A stretch of DNA of 51,810 bases from Acanthaster planci. Its lineage: Eukaryota; Echinodermata; Asteroidea; Valvatida; Acanthasteridae. This document shows, one piece after another, positions 1-11,723 of this stretch. The stretch lies in assembly GCF_001949145.1 (NCBI RefSeq), contig NW_019091707.1, forward strand, positions 121,992 to 173,801. Direction: 5' to 3'. Numbering within the stretch: the stretch's first letter is position 1; every line of letters starts with the position of its first letter. The position numbers were made by a program, and so were the translations under genes. The notes beneath the pieces are model-generated. The model did not search any database. It was not told the origin of the DNA and saw nothing but the letters and a program-made list of their open reading frames with translations.

Positions 1-368
1 TATATACGATCATTGCCGCATCGCTGCACAGGTTTACCCAGGAACCACTGATGATTGAAAACCTAAATAGCATTTTGTGCTCAAGACTGTGTTCCACCAT
101 ATGCTACTGCTTTTTGCATCATTAGATATTCGCTCTGTTTTTGGAGTTGAGTTTATCTTTATACAGCCTGTATCAGGTCTATTATGTTTTCTTTGTAGGT
201 ATATAGTTCCTGCTGCATAGTTATCTGTTCTTAAGTGTGTTGTTTTTAAGTTTCCATTTTACTTATTGCATGTATTTCCTCTTTTTCTGTTTATCGCCAA
301 TCCACCAACCCCTTTTATTTTGCCTAAGATAGTAAGTGGTTGTTTGCTAATAAAACAGCCTAGTTTGA
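1..368. other. No gene recognised
   Basis: AT-rich sequence with stops in all frames. I see no coding, RNA or repeat feature here. Confidence 0.5.
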
Positions 369-674
369 GGAACCTGGTCCAGTTACACATGTAATAAAGA
401 ACCAATTACTGGGACTGCTGTACTCGGTGGTGACAATCCAGAGAAACTGTTTACCGATGAGAATCCATCGGTAATAGTTGGAGAATCTTCATCGGAGGAT
501 GATTCCATTCCCACAGCTGTGCGAAGAGTGCTCAAGTCATCCATAGTACATGTATGCTGTGTACAGTTTATTAACTGTCAACAAAGCCAAGGAACCAAAG
601 CAGATGAAACTCTGACAAAATGTACAAAATGGTCACTGAGCAAAGTGCCTAAGTGCAGAGGCTCTTATATGTAG
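369..674 (+). CDS. Candidate exon, unknown protein
   Basis: A stop-free stretch of 101 codons runs from just after a TGA (366-368) to a TAG (672-674), with no convincing start codon, so it would have to be a terminal exon. The translation has a polar, acidic centre containing GESSSEDDS, which looks like a casein-kinase-type phosphoacceptor tract, and a Cys-rich tail. It is longer than expected for this AT-rich sequence, but I recognise no family. It could be chance. It lies 760 bases from the end of the minus-strand gene at 1430-4158 and points toward it. Confidence 0.25.
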   Translation, partial: GTWSSYTCNKEPITGTAVLGGDNPEKLFTDENPSVIVGESSSEDDSIPTAVRRVLKSSIVHVCCVQFINCQQSQGTKADETLTKCTKWSLSKVPKCRGSYM

Positions 675-1429
675 TTTTCAGCCTTGAGCCTAATTACAGC
701 ACGTACCTACAAGTTCAAAAAACCACACCTACAGTAACTCAGAGTTCTCAGAATGCCATCACTTCCTTCTCTCTTAGAAATGTTGGTGACTCACATAGTA
801 TGTGATTGTCCTTGAGTATGAGTGTGATGGACATCTGGTATTACTTTGAGCATTTTTCACATGTATACATGTTCACCATGAATGTAGAATTTAGCTTTTC
901 TTAGACTTTTTGATAGAATAAATTTCAAAATGCTTTTACGACTGAAAACTATTCAACATCCAACGCCTTTACAAGTCTACTCATTATTGCTGTGTGTAAA
1001 CTGTCTTTAACCCCAAAGTCTTCACTCCTCTAGGTAAAGGACTTTTGGGGGAATTTAAAGTTTTTGAGATACATATAGATGTGTGTATATTGATAAGGTG
1101 CAAGAGGAAATAATTATAAAATTTACGGTACTTACCACTTTAACTTCAAGCTTGTAGATGTTGTGTCTGGTACTGGTTGATCTTCGCAATCAGTAATTCT
1201 ACTGAATTCATGTGAATGCTCTCTGATCTTTTGAGTTTTCTAATTTTGCATTGATAAATGTACATGTGCAATGTACAAATGCATTCGCTGTGCAAAATAC
1301 ATAAAACTGAGTGCATTTGCATGCAGCTGTTTGCAATCCAGATGCAGAAGATGTGGTATAATACAGTATGTACAATGTATACAGGTACATGTACATGTGT
1401 ATACACATCCACAAACTCGTGTGGATTGG
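675..1429. other. Noncoding; small hairpin at 1011-1050
   Basis: No gene is seen. CCCCAAAGTC (1011-1020) pairs with GACTTTTGGGG (1040-1050) around a 19-base loop with one bulged base. Its function is unknown. It does not match the histone 3' stem-loop. Confidence 0.4.
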
Positions 1430-4158
1430 TTATTTGTGATCAGGTTTTTCCAAGTCATATTCACCATTATCAGTTCTCTGGTCAATTTCGGATTCATCCA
1501 ACAGTTTGAAAAATTCAATATATCTATCCTTTTTTCCTTTTTTTACTTCATTCCATTGCTCACTGAAATAGTCTGCGACATTCCCATGGGAGAGACGGAG
1601 TAGCTTTTCTTGGATTGAAGCTGCTAATGACGCTTTAGTTACAGATCTGGACTGAACAGCTATTTCATCATCAGTGACAATCACGTACAGGAGATCACTA
1701 GGTTTACACTTGCTCTTCTTGAGGGAATTGGTGTAGATGTGCTTATTTTTTTTGCCTATGGCGGTGACATCTAACAGGTTGTCTTTCAGCATTTTACCAG
1801 AGAGAGATTGAAGTGGACAGTGTACATGTGGGTTGTCAAGAATCTTTGATTTTCTAATTAGACATTGGCATTTTCTAATTTCTTCATCATAGCTGCGGTG
1901 TTTTGAAGATATTCCAGATGAAGGGTCAGATATCCCCATTCTTGACAATGTCGATGCTCGGATTTTCTCTAGTTCATGATAGTTACGGAATGCCAACATC
2001 CAGTCATCTGCGTTTGGAACACCATTGGCCAATATGGCTTTTACCTTCTTGTTCACATTTTCCAGAACAAAATCTAACCCTTCACCACTGTTGGGATTTC
2101 CTGTGATGGAGAATGACTCATTTTCAGTAACCAAGCATTTGACATCATCTCCATGGCAGTATCTGTCATGAGTGTCACAGACATGTATTTGCTGGTACTT
2201 TGGATGATTTCTTGAAAACCACAGAGGTGAGAATTTCTCTTTGCCAGCTATAACCAAGTGATGCTTGTTTTCTTGCAGCCCCACTCGGAAGTTAAAAATT
2301 GCTTGGATATACACAAATATTTGTTCATAGATGAACTTGCAGTTGGGGTTTTGTATGTTGTTCATTGCAAAACCAAAGTACCCATTCACAGTGCATGGTT
2401 CATGCAATTTGAGACACTTCTTGACATGGGGTCGCAGCAATTCATCAGCAAATGCATCTCTTGCTATGCATACAAGGTCCCAGGTCTTGTGGTTGTCACT
2501 GTATGTTTTTACGTATCTCTGAGCATTGGCACTTCTAAACCCAAGCTCTTTGGCAATGTTGGCCATAAACGGCTCAAAGTTCAGTTCCATGAAAGCTTTT
2601 TTCATGTTCATTTCAAAATGTCCATGACCAATCCGCAGAAAAACCCAGTCAAACTCTCTGTCAAGAAAGCTATCATCACCATGATGAGCATCAGAGCAAT
2701 GGTTTGCCTTGATTTCTTCACCATACATGGAAATTTGACATGCCTTGCAAGTGAATGTTGCTTGAACAACATTATATGCCATAGAAAAGGGCAGTCCATC
2801 CATAGCTACAAAAGTCCATTTTCTTTTTCCTGACCCATACTTGTCGATACCAGCACATCTTCCCACATGTCTCAGCACTTCAGTAATTGACTCATCAAGA
2901 ATTGGGATTGACAAAAACTGGGTCAACAACATGAAGTTCTGGTTCTGTTGTCGATGAACTTTTATTTTCTAGTTGGTCATCTGCACACATCAGAGTGGAC
3001 ATGATCCAAACCATCATCTCTAAATTTGGCTGAAAATGATGAAGGGAGCAGCCATTTTTCCTGTTCTCTTGAGTTACGAAGTCTCATTCCAATGACACTA
3101 GTCACGATGCTGGTTGGAACTTTGCGATTTGCATATACCCTCCATGTTTTTCCTACAACCTGCTCATTATCTATTGCAATAAACAAATCTCCCTCATCAG
3201 GAAAGACTATAGGACCTTCTTTTGCTTGAGACTTTAACCAATGAAGTATCGTTGTCATTCCTCCTCCTGCACTTGAGGAACTACTCATGTTGACAGCAGC
3301 TTTACTTGCTGTCACTGAATATAATGTGATGTTCTCAGCAAAAGACAGCGTTGAAACAAATTGTGATATCTGGATTTGTAGATTGAATCTACTGCCTTTG
3401 CCTGGGCGTACCAAGATGTTTGTTGAACTATCATAACTTCCTTGACTGCTGAATTCTGTAGCACCTTCTATGAAGCTCTTGATAACTGGATTGCGCTCAG
3501 ACAGCCATGTTTTTGCAGACTGATCCATCAAGTTATCTGGATGTTGGTATCTTGCTGATATTGATATGGCATCATCATACACCTCACTTGAAATAGACTT
3601 ACCAAGAGCCTCGGCCAACTTCACTTTAAGTTTATTTGGTAAAGACTTAACAACAGATGTCAAACAAGATTCATTTTCAATGGTACTCTGGAAGCTACAT
3701 GTGGCTACATCTGAAGTTGGCTCTTGAGATGGTGACACTGTACCAGTGCTACTATGTGTGCTTGTGACTTTTTCAAGATTCTTGGTGCTTGAGTGTGATG
3801 CTCCCCGCTCAAACTCTTTTTGAAGATTACTTTTTACAAGAGCAGTAGTATCTGCTTGCTCTGGCTGTGAGATTCCACACAATGAACACTGTTTTTCATA
3901 ATGTTCACGAAATATCATTTTAAATCTGCCCTTTTCACTTGTTTCACTCCTTGAAAACTCCTTCAGTGCCCTACACCGACATTTGTGGCACAGCCAAACT
4001 GGGCGAGTTCCAGCGATATCACAGTTTACATCCACCAAAAAGGAGAAATAAAGGTCATGTGAAAGACTCCTTGCTAAAACAAAAGGTCTGTCCCTTCGGT
4101 GTTTAGTACGACCACAAATCCTACACATTCGACTGAGTTTGTCTTTGTGATTTTCCAT
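1430..4158 (-). pseudogene. N-RAG-like Cys domain plus DUF6589-like protein, frameshifted
   Basis: A probable single gene in two long frames. The ATG at 4158 (purine at -3, G at +4) opens a 393-codon frame; the ORF upstream of it begins only at a TTG. Three Cys pairs lie at residues 12/15, 57/60 and 91/94, in an arrangement like the RAG1 N-terminal region. A 500-codon frame (2932-1430) carries features I know from a widespread uncharacterised invertebrate family, probably DUF6589: GHGHFEMNMKKAF, DNHKTWDLV, ADELL, KEKFSPLWF, GEGLDFVLE. The motif VDPVFVNPNS lies in a third frame between the two (about 2895-2925) and continues into the second frame if one T is ignored, so at least two frame breaks exist. 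Family function is unknown; I infer a mobile-element origin. Single-base sequencing errors could also explain the breaks. Confidence 0.7.
3877..4125 (-). other. N-RAG-like zinc-binding domain (first copy)
   Basis: Residues 12-94 of the gene starting at 4158. The order is CRICG, then about 40 residues rich in hydrophobics ending in a VDV segment, then RPVWLCHKC, then CSLCG. Vertebrate RAG1 has the same order N-terminal to its RING: LCRICG, a VKADVD segment, HP..FCHNC, then C.IC. Here the usual His of the HP pair is Arg. The similarity is clear in spacing but weak in identity, so this is a domain-architecture call. Confidence 0.5.
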
Positions 4159-4188
4159 TTCACATTGAACGTTCTTTTGATTTTTCAA

Positions 4189-6552
4189 AAGCTAATGAAG
4201 TCTAATGCCCAATAGAAAACTGCAGGTACGATCCATTGATTGCAAACTTTATTGGCTTACTTGTCAGCTGGGGAGCAGGTAGACCAGTGCTTAAATACAG
4301 TGCAATTATTACATGGGATGTACTGGTACATGTACAGTTGGTCAAAAGAAACTGACCTCTAAAGGAAATTTTTGGTCATGTCGGTTTCCTCAATTCTCAG
4401 AAATAATGTGATTTATTCAAAACATATTAGGGGGGTGAAAAAAAATGACTTGTGTGGCTAGAAACTTTCAATGTCAAATGATAAGGCATGTGTTGAGTCA
4501 GAGCCTGGTTCATTGACCGACCGGTATTAGTACATGTAGATGGTATGCTTAGGACATTACGAATTTCTCCCATTTAAAAATCTCTCAAAACTTCACATCA
4601 CTTTCAATGAAAAGACTAATGGGAGCATGTCTCCTTTGGGGATAAAAGTATCTATCCAATGACTCAACATCAAACCAATCCAGGCTTGCCTCCTACAGGT
4701 GGTCAGTCTTGGCATTGCCCCACCAATGACCACAGGTCACTGCAGTGAATGGTTCCTCTGGGAGTACATGTACTTTACATAAACTGCTCACAGAGAATTA
4801 TAATAAGGGGGGAAAAAGTGGCCTACATTTACATGTACATGTACACAGGAAAGGAGTTTACCAGTACAGGTACATGTGTATACCAGTATACAGTACTTGT
4901 GGAAATACATACATGTACATGTACAATGCAATGCTCTTTGTACAAATACTGGTATGAGTGTGTGTTCAGGGATCCCATCTGGAGTAGGGATGCTCTAAAT
5001 TGGCCCCTGTACTTCTTGCTGGGTTCTAAAAAATATACATGTACGTCTATTAACTATGTAAAACTTTATAGGTTTCCACAAGATATGAACATGCTTCTTT
5101 TCCTTTCAATTTACATTTTCAATTATCTACATCTATTTTATTCAAGGTGTTTGTGGGGATGGGTGGGATGGTGTTCACTTGCCCATGTACATGTATATTT
5201 TAAATGGCAACAACAATTTTTTCATGTTTGTAGAAAGGCTTGATGCTGCATTCTTCAAACAACACACCAATGTTGATTTGTCTCCATAAAAACCACAAAA
5301 TAAACAAGTACATTGCTCAAATTCAACTAATTTGTATTTTGAAAGGATACAAGTGGGTATATTCACAAAATCAGACAAGTGATATGCATTCACTTGAAGA
5401 TGCAAAACCATACAGAGAGTTTGAGTCCTAATTGACAGTTTTACCAAATTGGAAATAAATTACAGTAACTAGGGAAGCACATATTAATGAGCTTCATTTA
5501 GTAATGTTCTCAGTAGAACTGACAAAAGACTCTGCCAGATTAAGAAAACAAAGTGTGTTGTCTTTATAAGATGTACATGTGTACCGGTATATAAATGGGT
5601 GAACTGTTAAAAATTTCATCATAGAAACAGTTTCTGTTGCACATAATGAATCAAGAAACACAAGAACACATGGAAATAACAACCAGCCCCTTTAATAGCA
5701 CCTTAGCATAATTAATAGCACCTTTAACTAACAAAAATGACAAAAAAGAACATGGCTATAAAAAAATGAAGCACAATACACACAAAACACACCTGAATTA
5801 TCCTAAACATTTTATATAACCAGAAGCAATCTGTTTGAGGTACGTGCAGATGACAATCACTGTCACTCGTAATACAAGCCAAATCACCAACTTAAAAATC
5901 TAGAATTTGCATAATAAACGCGGTGATTCATGAGAACATCTTTCCTGAACTTGCACCCAACGAGTCATAAATTTTGTATTATAATTACCCTGCAATATTT
6001 CAGGTAGAAAATAAACTGGGTTTTAACATGAATATTACAGCATTAAGAGCATAACGCAGAAAAGTAATACTATAGGCTACTGTAAGTATCTGTTGTTTGA
6101 GTTATTCTAACTTCCAAGTGATAAGGGTATTTCAATTAAAATAAGGTTTGTCAATTTTTAATTTAAAGAATTTTGTATAAAGGAGCAGTAGTAACTTCAG
6201 TTTCTGTTTTTTTCTGCTCGATACTGTGCTTCTTTTTGCCTCCCAGGTACAGTATGCTTTCTAGGTACAGTGCATGTTTTAAACAGCCCTGAACACTCTT
6301 TACAGAATTAACCAAATAACTTTACTTGGTCTGAGAAAGAAATCTTGTGAGTACTAGAATTCAAATGTTTTCTCTGTAAATTTGCATAAAAATAAAACTT
6401 TTTTTCAACATTGAGCATTTTAGCAGACTGTTTTGATTTACCTTTATCCTTCCCTGTTGTTTAATGAGGCTTATAATATGGGATTTTTTACTAAAGTGTT
6501 TGTCACAATGTGTTGGTTGCTGATTAATTCATTTAAGTTCATTAAGTAAGTT
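4189..6552. other. Noncoding, TACATGTA-rich
   Basis: Only short frames occur, largely read through dispersed ACATGTAC palindromes (for example near 4835, 4913 and 5195). No RNA gene or transposon end is recognised. Confidence 0.5.
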
Positions 6553-6790
6553 CTACATGTATTCCATAAATGGATATCTCCAGTGTATGGCCTCTCTTAC
6601 AATATCTGGCATTTTCTTTGAAGTGATTACATTGTGCAGTTGTACTTCTTGCTCATTGACAAGGATATGGTACTTTTTATTGTCTGGCCGTAGTGTGCCG
6701 GCTGGTTCATCATGGGATAGCGGTGGGACGACTGGGGAACCATTTGTTTCTCCACTCTTAAAATACTGTACAACCATGTTTGTATGACTT
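6553..6790 (-). CDS. Candidate last exon of the Tudor-like gene
   Basis: An open frame of about 70 codons ends in TAG at 6553-6555. The translated segment has a well-behaved protein composition (PDNKKYHILVNEQEVQLH, then MPDIVREAIHWRYPFMEYM at the end). Acceptor-like AGs precede it at about 6755-6795, but none joins the out-phase of the exon at 7348-7488 without a frame change, so one more exon may lie between 6800 and 7347. No family is recognised. It is placed with the gene above because of strand, spacing and lack of other genes. Confidence 0.4.
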
Positions 6791-7347
6791 ATTAGCAAAT
6801 ACGTATAGATGAAGGAACTTTTCTTTCAATATCATGAACAGTCAACATCACTTTAAGACTTATATTTATCGACATTTACATGTATCTCGCAGACAAGACT
6901 TTTTTACGCTGCTTTTTCTTTTTTTTCCTTTTTGTAAGTTGTTTGTTGGAATCAGTACTTTCTGTTGAAGGAAATCCCAAAACAATATGAATATCAACAA
7001 AATAGTCAATATTTAAGAGTCATCATGACAAAATCCACAACAAATTCCATTCTGTTTTTTTAAATGTATCAAAAATTCATTTGCAGATTACTTCTGTGCA
7101 TACAGTCCAAACAGAGTTCATTAAGTAATATAAAGATAACAGGTAACACCCCAAAATAATTAAATCAAACACTAGAGTCACACTGTTATTAAATTGCTCT
7201 CCTGCTTGTGAAAACTGGGTTTCCACAGAAATCTGACAACTGCATTTCATGACTTTTCCAGGATTTTTTTTAGGAATAAGAAGTTTAAAAATGCATGCCC
7301 AAGATGTCTGTGGGAAATCCTAAAACATTTATCTGAGTAATCTTTAC

Positions 7348-7488
7348 CTGGAAATGAAATGTTTTCAAGGTTTACTGCAGTTCCATCTTGCAGGAAAATG
7401 ATCCTTTGAAGGTATCCACTGCTACTTAGAATAGTGCCACTGTGCCCATCACTGTCTTGTTTCAACCTGCTAGCCTTGCTGACACTCA
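7348..7488 (-). CDS. Candidate middle exon of the Tudor-like gene
   Basis: A 141-nt exon bounded by AG (7490-7489) and a good donor CAG|GTAAAG (7348/7347). It enters in phase 1 and leaves in phase 1. The entry phase matches the preceding exon's exit at GAC|GTAAGT (7957). The translation includes LKQDSDGHSGTILSSSGYL and LQDGTAVNLENISFP. It is Ser/Asp-rich at first and then beta-like. No domain is recognised. Confidence 0.45.
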
Positions 7489-7956
7489 CTTAAAAACTGT
7501 AAATGCTTCCTTTTACACTTTGTGACAGTAATCTTTTTGTGGCAAAGATATATATGTTGGCTGTAATACTCATGCATGTACATGTAAAACTAAAATATTC
7601 AAAGGTAAAAATATGTGATCTATGAAGACAGGACGACTTTTCAAAAATCCTTCTAGAGTTTTTTGGCATTTCATTACATCAACAGGTAATAATTTTGTAC
7701 ATCTACCACAGAAAACTGTCTGCAAATATTCCGATTTACTAATCCTGCCTACATGTACATGTAAGTGGGTTTTTCTTTGAGAAACATTTACAGAGCATTT
7801 ACAAGTAAGTAACAAATTTGTTATTTATTCATTAATTCTTTATACAAGTACCGGTATGTTTTGGAAATACGTATTAATTTTTAAATCATATTTCTTTTGG
7901 ATATACCGGTATGCCAACAACTGAATGTTAAAATAGAACATGAGCATGTTACTTAC

Positions 7957-8152
7957 GTCTTTAATGATGCTCTTCATAGGTAGGAAGTGGATGTCTTACG
8001 GAACGTTCATCCACCCAGATATCATGCCCAGTATATCCAATAAAACTAACTAGGTATGACCATTCTTCATCTTTGACTACTTTAGCTGCACACCATCTTC
8101 CCAACTCATGGAATGCCTGGACGCGACTTCCAACTGAGAATTTTCCTGCCAT
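7957..8152 (-). CDS. First coding exon, Tudor/chromo-barrel-like domain
   Basis: The ATG at 8152 lies in a good start context (GGCAAAATGGCA). The next 60 residues look like a Tudor-type barrel: FSVGSRVQAF, GRWCAAKVV, YLVSFIGY and DIWVDERSVRHPL. These are the strand-turn pattern and aromatic residues of domains that bind methylated Lys or Arg on histones, so a chromatin role is a reasonable inference. An in-frame TAA (7961-7963) lies four bases before a consensus donor GAC|GTAAGT, and the frame stays open in the phase-matched next exon. Either the protein ends here with a 3'UTR intron, the alternative donor TCC|GTAAGA at about 7987 is used, or the TAA is a nonsense mutation. Confidence 0.55.
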
Positions 8153-8194
8153 TTTGCCTTCCTTAGAAACTGAACATTTTGAGAACTGCACCAA

Positions 8195-9312
8195 GACTAT
8201 AAAATGAGGGATGATTAAGATGAGGAAATCATGTCAAATCTATTGCCCTTTTGACAGCTAATTTACTGTTGGAGACTCTGCTGTGAAAGGAAAAAGGCCC
8301 CCCCAAATATTTCATTTTAACTGATGACACAATTATCTCATTGATTTTCTGACTGCAAATGATTACTTTGTTAAAAATTGCTTTTTTATACGTGCACCAA
8401 ACATTTCATATAGATTATAAATGTATGTGACAATGAACTCTAAATTCACAACCAGCAAAAGATGACAAAAAACTGTCATTCACTTTGTACAAGGACTGGT
8501 ACCTTTGGCAGGGGTCAAAAGCATAGGCTGTGCATGTACATGTACATTGTGGGTAGTTGGGACTGATGCTGTATATGTAGGTGGGGCGTAACAACCTAAT
8601 TGTACGTTTGGAATTTGGGCACATTATCAAGGGGTCTGTATGTGTGGAACTCATGAACATGTACAAACTTATTGTGAACATGTTTTCAATAAGTCGTGTC
8701 ATGACTCTATTCTATACGTGTACATGTATGCGTCACTAGCCAATGTGGATTGTGCATGTTTATTTGATTTGTGTATGCCTTAGTGCTGCACCTACCCGGC
8801 AGGTGCCAGAAGTGAAGGTTTGGTTCGGTTCTGTTTAATACACAGTTTGGAATTTTTTTCTGAACTTTGGTTTGAGTTTGTACACGTAAATGTACCCTCA
8901 TGTACAATGCACTTGTTGTGTGGTAGAGTGCTACACCTGCACGCCTTGCTAAATAACTATTCCCTCTGGTGTTGCCTCTGATCATGCATGAGTGTGACTT
9001 TGATCAGCATCCAATCAAAATTATTTTGCACGACCATTTATGACATAACTGGCCTACTATGAAAGATAAAGCATTGCTACATGTATTGGCAAACTACTGG
9101 TAATGATAAATGTGAATTATGAAGCACAATTTCATGTGGTGAGAATTTTAATAGAATTATTGTGTAGTAGAAATGCGGTAAATGTTATAATTGTTGAAGC
9201 CCATTTTTTTACTGTTGCAGTGGACCGCCCTCGGTACAGTGTGTAAATCAAAAAGTCAAGTACCCGCCTCCCTCCGTTAGTTAAACCATTTTTTTTTCTC
9301 TGTTTTTAACAG
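8195..9312. other. No gene recognised
   Basis: Short frames only, with a few TACATGTA palindromes. A polypyrimidine tract and AG at 9295-9312 form the acceptor of the exon at 9313. Confidence 0.5.
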
Positions 9313-9386
9313 AAACCACTCATGGGTCAGCTTTTCTGGATTTTCTGAGTCCTATAATGGTACCTTCAAATTGACAAGACACACAG
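9313..9386 (+). CDS. 74-nt exon, copy 1 of a duplicated exon
   Basis: A 74-nt exon bounded by a strong acceptor (pyrimidine tract, TTAACAG) and a GTACAAG donor, entering in phase 2 and leaving in phase 1. The core reads NHSWVSFSGFSESYNGT followed by a TRHTG end. An exon of the same length and phase with a closely similar translation lies at 15986-16059. Conserved splice sites and protein-level similarity argue that it is truly coding. The domain is not recognised. Confidence 0.5.
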
Positions 9387-9460
9387 GTACAAGAAGGAAT
9401 ACCTAAGCAATATACATTGAATAGAAAACTTTGTCAATTGTTTCAACAATTACGATTTAG

Positions 9461-9713
9461 TTGTGGTGCAATGTTGAAAGCAAGAATCAGTGCTATTGTA
9501 AAATTTACATCAAAGGTCTCTCTGCGAAGAATGTGTCTTCTGTATTCTTCAATGGCGAGTTGGAGAACAAAATGCGAGAAGGTGGCCATCTGGACATGTG
9601 CAACATGGTGAAAGTTGACAGTGACAAAGATAAAGTTCTCGCTGAAGTTGAAAAGCTGAGGAGAAAGGAGCCTTATGAGCATCGCAACTGTCATGCAAAT
9701 TGCAAGGCCAAAG
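9461..9713 (+). CDS. Candidate exon, Cys/Lys-rich, unknown
   Basis: An open frame of 84 codons between an AG (9459-9460) and a donor AAAG|GTAATC. It begins WCNVESKNQCYCKIYIKGL and ends with EPYEHRNCHANCKAKG, a Cys-His-rich tail that could bind metal. Phase 0 in, phase 1 out. It does not join the 9313 exon in phase, so another exon or a different gene is implied. No family is recognised. Confidence 0.35.
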
Positions 9714-10846
9714 GTAATCAATGTTATTATTGAAGTTGGAAACAGTTGTTTGTGTATGCTTTTGATGTTACCAGATGAAGGGCAGTTAAAAGAATGCATC
9801 ATCAGTGCATCGGTGGCTTAGGATTGCATTTTTGTCTTTTTGTAGACATTTATTTTGTGGGAGGGGGGAGTGGAACTGTGCATTCATGTATGTAGAAGAG
9901 CTTTTCAGATGGTGTGCATTAATCTGTTGGACCGAGTAAGTCCATTGTTGATTTCAAATGTTTTGCAATCACTTTCTGGTGGGATTCTTCTGTTAGTTTT
10001 TCCTTGCCAACAAGTGTCCTGGAATAAATCTATTTATAATCATTTATGAAACTGCCCGCACCCTTGTGCTTCATAATGAATTCTAAAGTACTCTGGCTCC
10101 AGCTCCGCGCTGTGGAGATCACGCTGGTCTCCATTCCATACATAGTGCCCAGACGTTTCACGGCTTATGAATAGATCAATAAGGTCAGGGACCAGTCCAA
10201 GATCACAGTGGCATAGTGTGTGTGGGCCCTACATGTATCATTATGCAAAAGATACCTGTAGATGTAGGGTAAATGTAGGCCTACACTACATGTACATATG
10301 TCTGTAACAGTCATCAAAGTTACACAAAGCATAAACCTTATAGTACATGTAGATGTGTCCCCCCACAACTTAATTCAACTTGCAATTAATTGGAGCAGTA
10401 ACACTACTGCTTAAAGGGGATAATCTTTGCTGTGGAGATTTCTTTTAAAACATGCACCAGCACATAAAACAAATATATATAGCAAGAAAACACATCTGAA
10501 TAATTTCAAAATGTGCGGAAATATGTTAAAAATTATAGTTTTTCACGACCCCATTTCACTCCCTTCTGGAAGCAAAAGCTACAACAGCTGTCAGGTATTG
10601 AAAGTTGTCCAAAGAAATTCCCAAGAATCGTGACGCCATAGGACAGAGTCTTTTATCCGGCGACTGTTTCCTGTTATGTAATGACGCGTAGACATGTAGA
10701 GTACATGTACATTATGTAGAAGTGTTATATTCCCCACGCACGCACTGCACTGAATATTCACAAAACCATATAAAGTAAATCAACAAAGGAAGCCTTTTTA
10801 AAAATATATAAATAACACAAACACAGAATACTACTTTAATCTACAG

Positions 10847-10904
10847 GATGATGTCTGCAATCAATGTGACCTTCCAGTACCGCAAGGCAGAAAAAATAAC
10901 AAAG
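10847..10904 (+). CDS. Candidate small exon with CxxC
   Basis: A 58-nt segment between CTACAG and GTAAGC encoding DDVCNQCDLPVPQGRKNNK, phase 0 in and phase 1 out. The CxxC and basic tail suggest half of a zinc-binding unit. It lies just upstream of the decayed fragment at 10940-11330 and may belong to it. Confidence 0.35.
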
Positions 10905-10939
10905 GTAAGCCACGCTTGTATTTAATGCTTGTGTATATA

Positions 10940-11330
10940 TGTACATAAATTGGTTGATAAATTGGGAGACAATGTAGCCCAGGCTCTCATAAGACTTCAT
11001 TCCTTTTCTGGTTGTGATATTGTAAGCTCTTTTCGAAGTAAAGGAAAGAATAAGTTTGTGGAGGTCTTGCTGAGCAAGGAGAGATATATATTTGCGTTCA
11101 CCCAGCTAGGAGCAGAATGAGAAGTCACAGAGCAGTTAAGAAAGCAAATTGAAGAATTCGTCTGTGATGTGTATGGACAGAAGCAATACCAGAGTATTAA
11201 TGATGCTCAATTCAACTGTTTTCTCCTTGGTCAAAATGACAGTGCCCTGCCTCCAAATTGGGACAGTTTGCTTCTACACATCAAACGAGCAAATTACCAG
11301 ACAGCTGTATACCAGACAGCTGTATGACTC
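10940..11330 (+). pseudogene. Decayed fragment of a repetitive invertebrate gene family
   Basis: Translation in one frame gives ALIRLHSFSGCDIVSSF followed by a Lys-rich stretch, then an in-frame TGA (11118-11120). After it come EVTEQLRKQIEEFVCDVYG, a FNCFLLG segment and LPPNWDSLLLHIKRANYQ. This matches, from memory, the C-terminal part of an uncharacterised high-copy family in corals, fish and other animals (LHxFTGCD, then LPP, then RANYQAA). It probably spread with mobile elements. A 15-bp tandem duplication (11295-11309 and 11310-11324) repeats five residues and is followed by a second stop. Confidence 0.5.
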
Positions 11331-11602
11331 CGTCAGACCAAAGTCTGCAAACTCTGCTATTGAAGTAGAAATTACCATACACCATGAAATCTGCTGAAAT
11401 GAGCTTTTGATAATCCTGGATGAACCACAGGATTCCTTTAGGTTTGAGCCTATGGTATAAAATGTGGTACAGTTTTGCACTGTACATCACAACTACTGGA
11501 AGTATGTAACTCATCGAAGTATGTCCAATCTTTTGATTAAAAATATCTCAAGCATTTTACATTGCAGTTAGGAGTTTGTTGAAAATTAACCATTTAATTA
11601 TT

Positions 11603-11723
11603 AAACACACAATAGCAGAAATTGTTCAATTTTTATCAGTTAAATCATTCCAGGCTTTATTTAACTGATAAAAGTTGTTCAATTTTTATCAGCTAAATCA
11701 AGCCATTCTGCTATTGTGTGTTT
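11603..11723. mobile_element. Palindromic MITE-like element, 121 bp
   Basis: Perfect 18-bp terminal inverted repeats, AAACACACAATAGCAGAA (11603-11620) and its complement (11706-11723). The interior holds two direct copies of a TTGTTCAATTTTTATCAG block and one inverted TTTAACTGATAAA, so the whole unit can fold into a hairpin. It has no coding capacity. Target-site duplications are not clear. Confidence 0.65.

Noticed and set aside
1011-1050. Hairpin as a histone-type 3' end
   Set aside because: Stem and loop sequence differ from the histone stem-loop and no histone frame is nearby.
1146-1603. Several frames of 80-110 codons on both strands
   Set aside because: Arise from ACATGTAC-rich self-complementary sequence, with low-complexity Tyr/Cys/His translations.
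2258-2833. Plus-strand frame of 191 codons
   Set aside because: Antisense shadow of the DUF6589-like frame, which has clear family motifs.
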